DNA of 64,000 bases, from assembly GCA_036971615.1 (NCBI GenBank), contig JAYKKR010000030.1, forward strand, positions 124,001 to 188,000. The letters are read 5' to 3'. The translations under genes were made by a program, and so were the position numbers. Each line of letters starts with the position of its first letter. Within the stretch, counting starts at the first letter, position 1. The DNA comes from Amyloporia xantha (Eukaryota > Basidiomycota > Agaricomycetes > Polyporales > Adustoporiaceae). Positions 12,046-24,100 of this stretch are shown here, one piece after another. Below the pieces are notes generated by a model. It searched no databases and had not been told where the DNA came from. It saw nothing but the letters and a program-made list of their open reading frames with translations.

Positions 12046-12137
12046 GGCGCCGCGGTTGCGGTGATCAGGGTCTCACAGTCTTCTTATGGAAAGCCGTTGA
12101 TGCCGTTCGCGGAAGACGCCGCCTGAGTTCGAAATCA

Positions 12138-12164
12138 GAGCACGACCGTTACGCTTACCATACG
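12138..12164 (-). repeat. Right arm of the 27-bp perfect inverted repeat
   Basis: Exact reverse complement of 9051..9077. It lies about 90 bp outside the right border of the AT-rich island, as the left arm lies about 90 bp outside the left border. Confidence 0.85.
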
Positions 12165-14064
12165 GGCGCGGCAAAACCACAATTGAGGTCTTGAAGTACT
12201 AGCGAGTGTAACACGTAACTATGCCCAGAATATAAGGCACCCATGGCCAATAGCCGTTAAGAGCTTGGCGATGGAAGTCTCTGTCTGCCATTGTGTGTAT
12301 CCCTTGCAGTTACCGGCATGGAACGCAAGTGGAATGTTGAATATCCACGTTCCGCAAGCTTAAGCTTCTCGCACGTCCCTGGGGCTGCTGTTTTTAGTTA
12401 TATATCTCTCTGATTCGTGCTGTGAATACCATGTTGTGACTGGTGGTAAATTGAAACACGGTTTCAATTCGTCGTCTACGTATTGAGCTGTATGTAAGTC
12501 CGGTACACACGCACGATCAATTATTTCTTCTTTCATTTCTCGTTCCTCTCTCAGAAAAGGACTCACCACGAGTAGAAGACCTCGACTCTCGGATGATAGA
12601 AAGCGAATCGATGGCATAGGTGCGCGACGAGCGAGGAGATAGGACATCTTTCCGGACCTTCACGAGTCCACTGAGACGATGAACTAAAGCCCAAAGCTTC
12701 AGTGAATCCCCGAGAACCGTCTCCATATATAGTGAAAGACCTCCCAGATTTGTATAGTTTCTTTGCTGTCATACCGGCGCCCTCGAGTGCGCCTTCGGGG
12801 TGTCGCTTTCATTTTGCATGTCATGGCCTGTGGCACCAAGCTCTGGTATGTATATAAGGGGGCCCTTACGCCTTCCAAGGGAGCATCCAACTTTCCCCCA
12901 GCTCCCTTCTGAGTTTGAGTCTCTCTCAGCTTGGTTATTCACGCGGACGAGCGACGAGAGTGTTGCAGGCGCTGTGCTTTACAATCCGGGCTTATATTCG
13001 TTCGAGACTTCTCTAAGCGACAAATCCTGCAGAACCGATTTCAGGCTACAATGCGAACGTACAAGACGACTTAGCTATGCCCCGCGCAGGCAGCGGGCCT
13101 TTCTCTCAGCTGCTCCTATCGACGACCTATGGAGCTTCGTTTCTTGGGTTGTGCGCGCCGCCCTTCGACACAGGTCGAATGATTAGCTGAAGAGTGACAA
13201 GGGTGGCTGTAGACTGAGAGCGATCATCGTCCGCAGCCGATCCGCGGTATGGCAGCCACTTCGAAGACTGCGTACAGAGTCCGTATGAGGCGGATCGGGG
13301 CCCTACGGTACGCAATTTGCACTTTGGTGCTCTCGGAAGTCATGTGTAGGCCTACCAACCTGCCAAGTTGACTCGAACCTCACGAGGATGCCCGAACGCT
13401 CCCCAGACATGACTGGCACAATGACTTACCGCGCGACTTCTTGCGACAGATGCTGCAGCTCCGTTGGACGGGTATTTGAGGCTGATCCAGAACGCCTGAG
13501 CAACGGATGAGACAGGAGACCAGCACCCCCGGTTTGCTGCATAGCCGGACGCATGCGAAGATGGCGATCGAAAGCAGCCCTGCTCGAGCCCGGTGACCCA
13601 CCGTTATTGATTTCCCAGGTGCAAATGGCGGGGCGAGAGCGGGACCGTCCGGGGTTGGGTGGGGTCAAGTGCGGAGAAGGGGGTCAGGAGAGCGGCAGAG
13701 GTGTTTGCGCGAGCGGGGACAGTGCGGCCAAGAGCGGCCGGTTCGGACGTCGATCGGACCAAGCCTCTCTAGCGGGGACATTCACAATTTCACATGTCTA
13801 TCCCCGCATCCTCGCCATGACCAGTCTGACGACCCAGAATCCCTCAAAAGCCTTCTCTCTTGCCGTCGACGCGTTCATGATGAAGTGCATGCGCTGCGCA
13901 GACGCCACGCCATTGCTATAAGCGTCAGATTTCCCGAGTCGGCGGCACTGCCTACGGTATCATATCATTTCTTTGCCGAAACGTACGATAGGCTCAACAT
14001 GCCTATGGAACAGCACCACCAGACTCCCAGACACTGCTGAGATACTCAAGAGCTTGTACGAATA
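12165..14064. other. 1.9-kb region without a convincing gene
   Basis: Open frames exist on both strands but none shows family motifs, plausible splicing or a good start. A TATATAAG sequence at 12851..12858 followed by CT-rich sequence could be a core promoter, but no coding sequence follows. The part from 13400 to 13780 is GC-rich and leads into the promoter of the carrier gene at 14065. Confidence 0.4.
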
Positions 14065-15351
14065 ATGTCGCGTGCGAGGGATAAGAAACCGGTTGGGTTT
14101 GCTGTCCAGTTGACGGCGGGGGCATGGCGGGCGCGATGGAGGCGGTGAGTGCTCACTTCTTGTACCGCGCTTAACCTCTTGGACTGACGTACGATAGCTA
14201 TGTTGCCAACCTCTGGATACAATCAAAGTCCGTATGCAGCTGTCGCGATCCGGCAGGTCCCCGGGTGTGAGTGCCATCATCGCACTCGTCGTGCTTCTCG
14301 CTCATTGATGCTGCTGTGTCCAGACGAAGCCACGAGGGTTCCTCGCAACAGGAGCCATGATCGTGCGGAGGGAGACTCCACTAGCTCTCTACAAAGGGCT
14401 AGGAGCTGTGCTCTCGGGCATCGTGCCGAAGATGGCGATTCGGTTCGCCAGTTTCGAGACATACAAGGGCTCTTTAGCGGACAAGGAGACGGGTGTGACG
14501 AGCGTTGGAAGCATATTCATTGGTCCGTCACCTCCGTTTTACGAAGCGCGAACGACCGTCTCACGACATCGCCGTCCTGACAGCGGGATTGGGAGCCGGC
14601 ACGACGGAAGCGGTCTTCGTCGTGACGCCCATGGAAGTCGTCAAGATTCGGCTGCAGGCCCAGCAGCACTCCCTCGCAGATCCGTTAGAGGTCCCTCAAT
14701 ACCGCAACGCGGGACACGCTGTCTACAAAATCGTTCGCGAGGAGGGCTTCTCCGCGCTTTACCGTGGAGTCAGTCTCACGGCGCTGCGGCAGGCGACGAA
14801 CCAAGGTATGTCATTCCGTCTCTATTGGCTCCCACCTGCATATAGCGGGCTGGGCGTACGCTTCCCTGACATTGTCATCTGACCCGCTGTGTCCGTCTGC
14901 ACAGGCGCCAATTTTACGGCGTATCAAGAACTGAAGAAAGTCGCGCACCGATGGCAGCCCGAGTTGACTGACCTCCCTTCGTATCAACACATGGTCATCG
15001 GACTCATCTCAGGGGCGATGGGGCCCTTCTCGAACGCGCCCATTGACACAATCAAGACAAGTACGTTCCCGCTCCACCTTCTTTGTATTCTCATTCATTT
15101 TCCCATCTTTCCCGTGTGCAGGGTTGCAAAAATCGACCGCGGCACCGGGTTCGACCGCTTGGCAGCGGATCACCGCGATTGCAGGGGAAATGTGGCGGGA
15201 AGAAGGGTTCCGTTCATTCTACAAGGGTATCACCCCGCGTGTGCTCCGCGTTGCGCCAGGCCAGGCGATCGTATTTGCTGTTTATGAACGTGTCCGGAGG
15301 ATAATCGAGTCAGTTCAGGGTACTTCGGAAAGCAACACCTTTAGCGAATAA
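14065..15351 (+). CDS. SFC1: Mitochondrial succinate/fumarate carrier, with a 1-bp frameshift in exon 1
   Basis: Exons 14065..14144, 14198..14266, 14324..14522, 14584..14805, 14905..15060 and 15122..15351 encode about 318 residues, the size of mitochondrial carriers. The three carrier signatures are present: QPLDTIKVRM, TPMEVVKIRLQA and APIDTIKTRLQ. Neighbouring sequence (KGLGAVLSGIVPKMAIRF, TNQGANFTAYQELKK, KGITPRVLRVAPGQA) matches yeast Sfc1/Acr1 closely. The protein exchanges cytosolic succinate for mitochondrial fumarate, linking the glyoxylate cycle to gluconeogenesis on C2 carbon. In exon 1 the frame is lost at the G run near 14116-14122: one more G would give TAGGMAGAMEA and join exon 2 in phase. 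A start at the ATG of MAGAMEA would avoid the shift but lose half of the first membrane helix. Confidence 0.9.
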
Positions 15352-15977
15352 ATTGTGCTCCGGTCATTTGTATGTACAAATTGTGAGACGTGCGTCATCA
15401 TAATGTCATGTTCTACGCGGGAGTCGCTGCCCGCCTCGGGAGAAGCAACGTTACGAGATACCTTAGGCCATGCTTGGGCCACGCAGAGATCGAAGAGCAG
15501 ATCGCAACGAGCGATCCGCTGCAGCACCCTTTGCCGTGTTACCGCACTCCGGCGCTACGCGCGCCTGCCGCGATGGGCGCCCGCCCCGCCTCGCCTCGCC
15601 GATTGGCTTGCTCTTTGTGCTGGTCTGTCGAAAGAACTGTTATACCTACAGTGCAACAGTGATACAAATTTTGCAAACTAGTACTATAGGTTTGTCCTTC
15701 ATCACCGGCCCCGAGAAAGAATCTGAGATACTTTGCCTGTACCTCTGATCGGCATCACAATATTCGCTTCCTTTAATGGAAATATCTGTCCCTTATGTTG
15801 GACAGATAATGCCAAAAGTGGAAGCGGACATGGTAATACCGATCACAATGTGCAGGTGTATCTCAGGTCTCGCCGAAGCCGTAAAGACGCCGAATGGTTA
15901 TTAAAAGTTGCACATTTTGAGGCCTGGTGGGGGGAGAGTATCACCTTTGAACTACCAGTGTCGACACCGCCGTGAGG
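15352..15977. other. Intergenic region, no gene seen
   Basis: 626 bp between the carrier gene and the homeodomain-like gene on the same strand. Overlapping open frames near 15400-15700 are compositional (GC-rich) and carry no family features. Confidence 0.4.
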
Positions 15978-16565
15978 ATGCCCAAAACAGGCATTCAGGC
16001 GGGGGCGGGGCGGCGATCGGAGGCGCCTACTGGTGACGCCGGTGCGAGCGCGCGGCGACCCCGCCAGAGGCTCAGTGCTGCAGGGGACAAACTGCGTCAA
16101 GGTATGTTCACTTTATATATGTGTGCGAGTGAGCGCATACGCTCTCATACTATCTGCTCCGTCTCTGATTTCGTATAGCTCACTGACTTTTTTTCGAATA
16201 GATTTCCTTGCCGCGAACGCCTACCCGACTCGCGGCGATTTAGACGCGCTCTACCGCGCGATCGTGGCCCTCCCGGGGTGTGCGTGGTACACCCGCAAGA
16301 ACCATTCTAATTGGTACCGTGGACACTTCACGACCAATCCAGCGGATGTGAATGCTGAAGTCGACGGTTGGTGCTGTTTTATTTTTGTTCATTTCAAACA
16401 GACATCATCTGATGTCGGATTGCAGAGGAACTCAGGCTGCCGAAACTCGCGCTGTTGAAAATATGGTTACAGCGGGACACTAACCCTACCGCTAGCACCA
16501 TGATTGCCTGGGCACAGGCCCTCGACGTAGACTTCGAGACACTTTTCAAATGGATCACGGAATGA
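15978..16565 (+). CDS. Small homeodomain-like DNA-binding protein, paralog A
   Basis: Three exons, 15978..16101, 16202..16366 and 16426..16565, splice in phase to 142 residues. After a basic N-terminus (ARRPRQRLSAAGDKLRQ) comes a homeodomain-like block: DFLAANAYPTRGDLDAL, IVALPGCAWYT, then NWYRGHF where a homeodomain has its recognition helix. The C-terminal part ends in a helical block, TMIAWAQALDVDFETLFKWI. The same order of blocks occurs in the gene at 63159, so this is a duplicated family. A homeodomain-type fold is my inference from the NxYP spacing and the aromatic third helix; the usual WFxNxR is not present, so DNA binding is unproven. It ends 87 bp before the convergent PKA gene. Confidence 0.68.
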
Positions 16566-16652
16566 TATAATTTAGGTTACTCCATATAGTTGTACATATA
16601 GTAGTACAACAAAAAGTTGAAAACATCTACAACAGAATTACATATACATGTG

Positions 16653-18396
16653 CTATGAGACGGTATAGTCGAAATCAGGGAACTGGTCCCCATACGGGTC
16701 AGGCGCGGACGCGCCGTAGAGCATCGCCGCGTCGATTTCAGGGTATTTTTCGAACCTGCACCAACGGGCGGAACGCCGCTGTCAGCCAACATACACGACC
16801 CAAGTAACGGAGAAACACATACGCGCTCGCGTCGCCGTCACTCACGATCTTGGGGAGGTATGGCGCCTGGATCTCTCGCCGGAGCAGCTTGGCCCAGTCG
16901 ACCTCGTGGAACCACGGGTGTGCGAACACGTCGCCCGCGCCGTGCCGCAGGTTCCCATAGCGCTTCGACGGGTCGGGCTCCATGAACTTGAGGATGAGGT
17001 CAGTCGCGTTCGGGTGGAGGTATGGCGGCCACTTGATGCTCGCGGGGCCCTGCGCGATCTTCTCGTACAGCATGAAGGGGGTGATGTCCGGCTCGTGGAA
17101 CGGCGGCAGCCCGGACAGCATCTCGAACGCCAGCACGCCGAGCGCGTACCAGTCCACGCTCTTGTTGTAGCGTACGTGCCCGATGATCTGCGTGGGCGGC
17201 GGTGAGTAAGCGGGCTCGCGGTGTAACCTAGCGCGGCGGTAGAGCAGAGATGCACGCGGGAAGACCGGGCGTGGGTTCTAATCTACTTTCACGGGCGTTC
17301 GTCTGCAAAGCTGGTCGCCGCCCGTATATGCCACCCTTCTGCGGTCAGCGCAAGGACTCGGCAGGTTCTTCGGAGGGCATAGCTACTGCTACAGAAGTCG
17401 AGTGCCCTCCCGCTACAGACACCGTGTTCAAGCTCAAACAAAGGTGCCTTGACGTAATAGTCGACTCCGCCCGCCGAGCGTACGCTAACCCAATCACCAG
17501 CACTAGACACTCACCTCGGGCGCAAGGTAGTCTGGTGTTCCGCAGAGGGTCCAGACCGTCGTAGTGCAGTACTTGGCAAAGCCAAAGTCAGCGATTTTGA
17601 TGTGTCCGTCGAAGTTGAGAAGGATGTTCTCGGGCTTGAGGTCACGATAGATGATGTCCAGCGAATGTAGGTAATTCAGGGCCAGTGCTACTTCCGCTGT
17701 GTAGAACTTCGCGACTGGGTCGGGGAATCGCTGCTTGGCCTGGTCAGGCGGGAGGATACAAGGGGCTCGGGGCCAACGAATGAATGCGGTACTCACATTT
17801 GATCTCCGCAGGAGTGTAAAGAGCTCGCCACCGGGCACGAAGTCCATGACCATGTAGAGGTTGGAAGAATCCTGGAAGGCGCCCCATAGGTTGATAATAA
17901 ACGGGTGTTGCACCGTCTGCAGGATCATTTGTTCGTTTCGCGTGTGCGACACCTGCTTCATCCGCACGATCTTCTCTTTGCTGAGAACCTTCACCGCATA
18001 GAACCGTAGGTTGTGTTTACTCCGGACTGAGCCACTATATCAGCAGAATATTCCCGTAGCGGCTCGCCCGGACTTACCGAGGTGTACCCGCCCGAAGCTC
18101 CCCGTTCCCAGGGTACGCTGGATGATGAAGTCCGCCAGGTGATAATTGCCTTTTGGTCTCTGCGCTTGCAGCACCTGCGGAAGCTCTTCGAACGCGCTCT
18201 CTTCCCGACTCCAGGGCTCTCGCTCTGGCTTCTTGCTCGAGCCGCTCATGGACGTTCGTTCTGTGGATATGGAGGCGCGCTGTCCGTGGGACAGTGTTGA
18301 CACTGATCTCGAGGAGAATGATGATGAGGGCGAGGACTGCATGGGCGTTTTGGAGGGGCCCAGATGGCTCAGCTTGTCCGTCATCCGTTTGAACAT
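16653..18396 (-). CDS. cAMP-dependent protein kinase catalytic subunit
   Basis: Five exons: 18396..18078, 18026..17797, 17739..17515, 17187..16823 and 16755..16653, giving 413 residues. The N-terminal 75 residues are Ser-rich and low complexity. The kinase domain follows with the glycine loop LGTGSFGRV (96-104), the ATP lysine Lys119 in AVKVLSKEK, the catalytic loop [14 protein letters not shown], the activation-loop [11 protein letters not shown] and a C-terminal tail with [22 protein letters not shown] and the AGC-type tail place it with PKA rather than other AGC kinases. It acts in cytosol and nucleus downstream of cAMP in nutrient sensing and morphogenesis. One intron (17514..17188) is 327 bp, much longer than the others (51-67 bp). 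Yeast TPK1-3 are the counterparts. Confidence 0.95.
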
Positions 18397-18886
18397 GGGG
18401 GGTTAGTGGGAGTCCTCTGTGCGGTGCAGACGCCGAGAGTCCGAGTATAACTAGGTCTGCTTGTCGACCTTGTTCGAAGTGCCATTGTTCTATATCCGGG
18501 CCACGCGGGAGCTGACAAGGAAGCAGCTGGGCAGCTTGATGGCCCCCAGCTCAACCTGTCTGGGGTCCTCATGCAACCGATGAACACGATATCGGATAGC
18601 CCATCGCCGGCAAGGACACGATTGCCTACGGAGATGCAGGCCTGAGGGAGACTTCAGAGTGGTCGGAGGAGGTTCAGTAACATTGCCAGTTGGGAACATG
18701 ACGGAAATCGCAATCTCGCTAGCGAGCCGAAATGATGAAGGATCACTCGACCGATCCTCCAGATTCAGGAAAGCAGACACAGAACCACAACCTCACGGCT
18801 CGGGGTTAATTACTGGGTAACTCCTCAAGGGAATGAATTGAGCGACTTCATCGACAGCTGGTCTATATACCAGCTTGAAACTCGGG

Positions 18887-18935
18887 GACGCGTCAGCCAC
18901 GTGATAAATGCAGTAGAGCACGTGATAGACGCGTC
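18887..18935. promoter_or_regulatory. Symmetric cluster of GACGCGTC and CACGTGATA motifs
   Basis: Within 49 bp the order is GACGCGTC (18887..18894), CACGTGATA (18898..18906), CACGTGATA (18919..18927) and GACGCGTC (18928..18935). CACGTG is the core bound by bHLH factors such as Cbf1; ACGCGT is the MluI cell-cycle box core. It lies about 85-130 bp before the permease start at 19018 and about 490 bp before the divergent PKA start at 18396. Confidence 0.55.
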
Positions 18936-19017
18936 CACTCAACTTATCCAAGCCTCAAGGACAAGATTCGCAGGCCCCGCCATCAGAGGCGGAATATACT
19001 CATACGGCCGTATCGAA

Positions 19018-21048
19018 ATGGTTCCGGGTGTTGATCATTGGTCTGCTGTGCTCGGTATCGTGTTCTTTGTACTCTCTAGTGAGTGCCTCCAGGTGTCATG
19101 TCTATTGTAAGGCTCACAGATCGGTACACAGACGCAGCAGTTATATGTCCCCTCCAGGTGCCTCTTCCAAAAATTCTAATCAAGAGATTTAGAGATCTCC
19201 TAGTGGCCTCAAGAATTTTACCCACACCTTCCTATTCTGTGCGAAAGACATACGTACATCTAAACTTCATCACGGTACCACTTATATCAGTGCTGATCTT
19301 ACTGGCCGCTGGTGCGATTGACGGAACTGTCTTACGTGACGGTATCATTGGTGCCAATGGAGTCAAGCCTCTCGATATTATGGCGCTATTCATTTCTCTT
19401 GTAAGAGCTTTTGAACCTACGAATGTGGACCTCTTGTGCAACGGATTTCTTCAGGCCTATCTGTCCATCTCATTAGATGCCACGGGACTACTGCGGTTTT
19501 TGGCTTTCTGGGTTGTCCAGAAGGGCGGCTCTTCTGGTCGTCTGTTGTACACATACCTTTATATCTTCTTTCTGGTATGCGGTGTCATCGTAGGGAATGT
19601 ATGCAGTGAAATTATGTCCCCTTATCTATGATTACATGCTGATTTATGTCTGAACTTCCTTTCTGAAGGATCCGGTCATTCTTTCCGGTACAGCTTTCCT
19701 GGCATATTTGACGAGAGTTTCTGGGTGGGTATGGTGCATTTTTGTACCGTTCTGTTAACGAGGAAATCGTAGCATCACAAACCCTACCGCATGGATATTT
19801 TCTCAATTTGCAGCAGCTAACATGGGTACGTGGTCCATAAAACATCTCAAATGGTCTCTTCCGATACTTTGTGCCGACAGCGTCTGTAGTCCTTGTCTCC
19901 TCGAACCCGACGAATCTTGTTCTGTCTGGTGCTTTCTCCCTTTCTTTCACAACCTACACGGCGCATAGCATCATCCCATTCCTCGGCGCCGCAATCCTGG
20001 TATACCCGGTCCTAGTCCTGGGCCTCTTCCGCTCGCCCGAGCTCATCCCGCCCTCTGTTGATCTGGACCTGACAGAAAGTGGGGAAATTGGCGACACGCT
20101 CATCGATAAAAGTGGAGCGATCTTTGGCAGTGGATTGTTATTAGTCACCCTTGGTATCCTAGTGGGCACGAGTACCATCGGCGTACCTGTGTGGGAGGTC
20201 ACCGTCCCGCCTGCTATCATCATGCTATTAAGAGATACTTATCACGACTGGTCAAAGAAACGCGCGATATCGCGCGAAGCAAGGCATGCTCTTCAAGTTC
20301 AAGCATCGAGCCCGCAGGAAGCCAGCTCTGGACGCGCAGGATACGGTATTGAACTACAAGGCCTACCCTCCGAATCCAGTTCTATAAGCGTCTCAAACTC
20401 GCCAGAAACTCTTTTTCCCCTGATAGAGCGTCATAGCACACGTTTCTCATCCTCATTCCCGACAGTTACAGCTGTCGTCAAAAGACTGCCGATCCCGCTC
20501 ATCCCCTTTGCTTTCCTAATGTTCATACTCGTGCAAGGCTTGTCGGCGCAGGGCTGGGTGGAGGTATTCGCTGGATGGTGGGCCGGGTGGGTTGACAAGA
20601 CAGGCGTGTTGGGTGCCATCGGTGGTATGGGGTTTGTTGCGTGCATGTTTTGCAACGTAAGTCCCGGCGGTCTTCGCACATGTTTAAAATGTCTGATTAT
20701 GGGACTACATCCACTGTCGTCCAGATATGTGGCACCAATATCGGGGCGACCATACTCCTGGCGCGTGTCTTGCAGCTCTGGATAGCAAATGCAAGTGGAG
20801 GGAGCAGTTTAGATCCTCGCGCCCGCGAAGGCGCGATTTACGCACTTGCACTGGGCTCCAACTACGGGGCTTTCACGCTCACGTTCTCAGCCTCGCTGGC
20901 AGGACTCCTCTGGCGGTCGATCTTGCGACAAAAGGGCATTCAAGTCCGCCCCAAGCAATTTCTGCTGTTGAACTTGCCAATTGCTATCGCAGCCATGACA
21001 GCCTCTTCGGCTGTTCTCTTAGCACAGGTCTATATTACGCATAATTAG
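19018..21048 (+). CDS. ArsB/NhaD-type anion permease
   Basis: Seven exons: 19018..19078, 19141..19400, 19455..19598, 19669..19724, 19773..19825, 19881..20656 and 20725..21048, giving 557 residues. Many hydrophobic segments alternate with short loops. Landmarks of the ArsB/CitMHS ion-transporter superfamily (Pfam PF03600/PF02040) are present: a first helix pair with VLILLAAGAID, the first re-entrant block DPVILSGTAFLAYLTRVS with SSNPTNLVLSG, and the repeated block CGTNIGATILLARVLQLW near the C-terminus. A hydrophilic loop of about 100 residues in the middle is Ser-rich. Members move arsenite, citrate or Na+/H+; fungal members of this shape are not assigned a substrate, so I do not assign one. 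Probable plasma or vacuolar membrane protein. Start chosen because the first exon splices in phase to CPLQVPLPK. Confidence 0.82.
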
Positions 21049-21114
21049 TAGCAACGAAAGCTTCGACACGCCGATAGCATACTACAACAACAATTATATG
21101 CGATACAAATGCAA

Positions 21115-24100
21115 TTACAGACGCCAGTCGCCGAAGTAGTCCATATCCGAACGGACAACAGCCAGCATGTAGTCGACTGTTGTACCACCTTCCTCCGCCT
21201 CCTCTTCCTCTTCGTCTTCGGGGACAATAGCATCTGCTTGAGTTGTCAGATCATCAATCGCCGGCTGTGTTTGTTCCAATTCTACGGCAGCAGGATTTAT
21301 GCTTGCACCCTCAGGACCTCCTTCCCAGGTGAAATCGGCTTCATCTGCACCCACCAGAGCGACTTCTTCCCTGGCGGCAACTGCTGCCGCATAAGCATCC
21401 TCCGTATCCTCAAATTCGCCTAGGGCCTTAGTGAGGGCCGTTTCGTCAGAGAAAAGACTTCGCCAGTCGAACTCCCCCCTTTGGATGACAATATCGTCCA
21501 ACGAACGCTTCTGGTTCGCTTTTCGGAGCAGAGCTTCTTCTACCGTATGCTCAGATACAAATCGATAAATGTGAACATCCCGGATTTGGCCGATTCGGTG
21601 TGCCCTAGAAAGTGGCTATATGAATATTCAGCTCGAGGTCAGAGCAGACCGCGCATACCTGTCTTCACACTGTCGATCCATCTGTGGGTTGAAATCGCTA
21701 TCGTAGAATATGACAGTGTCTGCTCCTGTAAGGCTATAGCCACGTCAGCTAAGTCCGGTTGAGTGATAATAAGATGCAGGGCGCTCACTTTATTCCAACA
21801 CCCCCAGACCGCGATGAGGAAATAAAGCAGAAAACCCTTGGATCGGAGTTGAAGCGTTCCGTGATATATTGTCGATCTTCAATCTTAGTTGCACCATCCA
21901 ATCGCAGGTACAGATAACCGTGGAAGTTGAGGAAGACCTCTAAGATGTCCAGAATCTTCGTCATTTGAGTGAATATAAGCACACGGTGACCGCCAGCCTT
22001 CCTTTCTCTCAGCAAACGCGCAAGCTCCTGGAGTTTGCCACAATCATATTGCAACAGTGAAGGGTCAGGAAAGGCAATCTGCAGCTTTACGCTAGCCCGA
22101 TGAAGAACGGAATCGAAGTTTGCTTTGGTCTGCATTTCGAGAACCGCGCTTTCAAATCCAGACAGCGTAATGTATGGCAGATCGCGAGCAACGACAGCAG
22201 GAGTGGCGAAGGCGAACTTGTCTATTACATCCGCCATATCTTCCGCCCGATCAGCATAAGTCTTGATTCCCGATTGAACCAGCGAGGGAGTGCTCCAAGG
22301 TTGCCTCGAAATATGCGCCAGCGGATGCAGAGGTGCATGTAAATTTCGCACTATAGTGATCAATTCCGCACTATATGATGGAGTGCTTGCACACCGCAGT
22401 TTGTTCAGATATCCGACATGAGCCCACTTGGCTATTTTTTTGGCTTGTAGCTGCCACGCCCTGTATTGCTTGTATCCTGCAACAGTGCGCATATCGCAGG
22501 GAGGTGGCTCTCCGGGTAGATCAGTGGTCATCGGCAGCCGCGAAGTACCGTCCAGACGACGTGTCTCCACAGCGCATATTAAGGAAGTATTCTGCACCTG
22601 TACAAACTGCAAACCCAACACGTCGAGATTTAAGCGGTCCTCGTCACTTGCATGGAGCAGCTGACGACGTATCAAGAGCTCCTTGATCTCGAAATCGGCG
22701 ATGGCAGACCGCTCCATTGCGAAGGACGTTACGATCGGGCGAATCTCGAAGAGATCTGGATGATTGACAACTTTCCTCAGCTGCATGAGAATGTTGGCGA
22801 TCTTCTGGTAAACTCCCGAATGTAAGTCATGCCGAGTCTCCGCACGGGCCATGAATTCGTCATATAAGAAGCGTTGTCGCTTCGAAAGAGGACACATCAC
22901 CAAATGTTCGTACTTCTGCGGAAGTTCTTTCTCTACGTCCCGTTTGAGTCGTCGAAGAAGGTAGGGCCGTAATACCATGTGTAGCTTTGACACACGCTGC
23001 TGCGTTTCATCATCCATGGTACCCATCTCAATAGCCTTCTCCAGTGGGTCTATAGAGTATTGATGAGACCTTCTGTCGAAGAAACTAACTAAGACGTACT
23101 TGAGAACCATTCACCGAACTCCTTCAAGTTCGCAAAATTGGTACCAGACATTAGAAACTGTAATAGAGCCCAGAGTTCTGTGAGGTTGTTTTGGAGCGGC
23201 GTACCCGTCAGAAGAAGGCGACGAAACGAACGAAACATCAGCAGAATGTTCCACCGCTGAGACTTGAAGTTCTTGATCATGTGGGCTTCATCAAGAATCA
23301 TGTAATACCAAGGCTTCCGCTTGAAGACGTGGGCGTCGCGACTGGCAAGAGTGTACGAAGTCACACAGACATTGAAATGATACTTGTTGTTCCACCCTTG
23401 TCGCAACTCCTTCCGACGCTTGGTGTTCCCGTGGTAGCTCAAGACCTTGAAACCAGGTAAGAATTTCTTGAACTCCATTTCCCAGTTCAGTAGCACGCTG
23501 GTAGGAACGATAATGAGATGTGGCCCCCAGATGCCACGGTCGCAAGCAAGATGTGCGAGTAGTGAGATGGTCTGTATCGTCTTCCTGGAGATGGTGTATT
23601 AGCATTGGTGCTTCAGGCACAATGGCAGTACATACCCCAGCCCCATCTCATCAGCTAAAATGCCATTCAGATTATTCGTATGCAAGCTGGCAAGCCACTC
23701 GAGACCCCCTTGCTGGTAGGGTCTCAGACTGCCCCGCAGAAGGAGCGGAGCCTTGACTTTCGACTGAGGATCCCACTCGACAGGAGCAACAGCATAAGAT
23801 TGAAGATAGTGAGGAATAGATGTGTTCCCTTCGTCGTCGCTATCTGCTGTCTCCTCCCGAGAGACGGCACCGTTTGTGATCTTAGCTGTATGTTCAGTGA
23901 CCATATCCGGTTCTGTCGACCCTCTCATGTGAGAGTCGTCGTCTGGATCCGCAGAGGGAGACCGCGTACGAGCTGATGAATGTGTGTCCTTCACTATTTG
24001 TTCGTCCAATTCTTCAGGAGATTCGACTTGAGACATCGACGTGACGAACTGGTCGCTCCCGTTGGTAAGCATGACGTCCGCATCAGGATGAGACTCGAAA

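Noticed and set aside
12100..12164. tRNA-like T-arm (GAGTTCGAAATCAGAG)
   Set aside because: No matching D-arm, acceptor stem or seven-base anticodon loop could be built on either strand.
12800..13186. Possible gene behind the TATATAAG box
   Set aside because: The open frame has no family motifs, no good start and no supporting splice sites.
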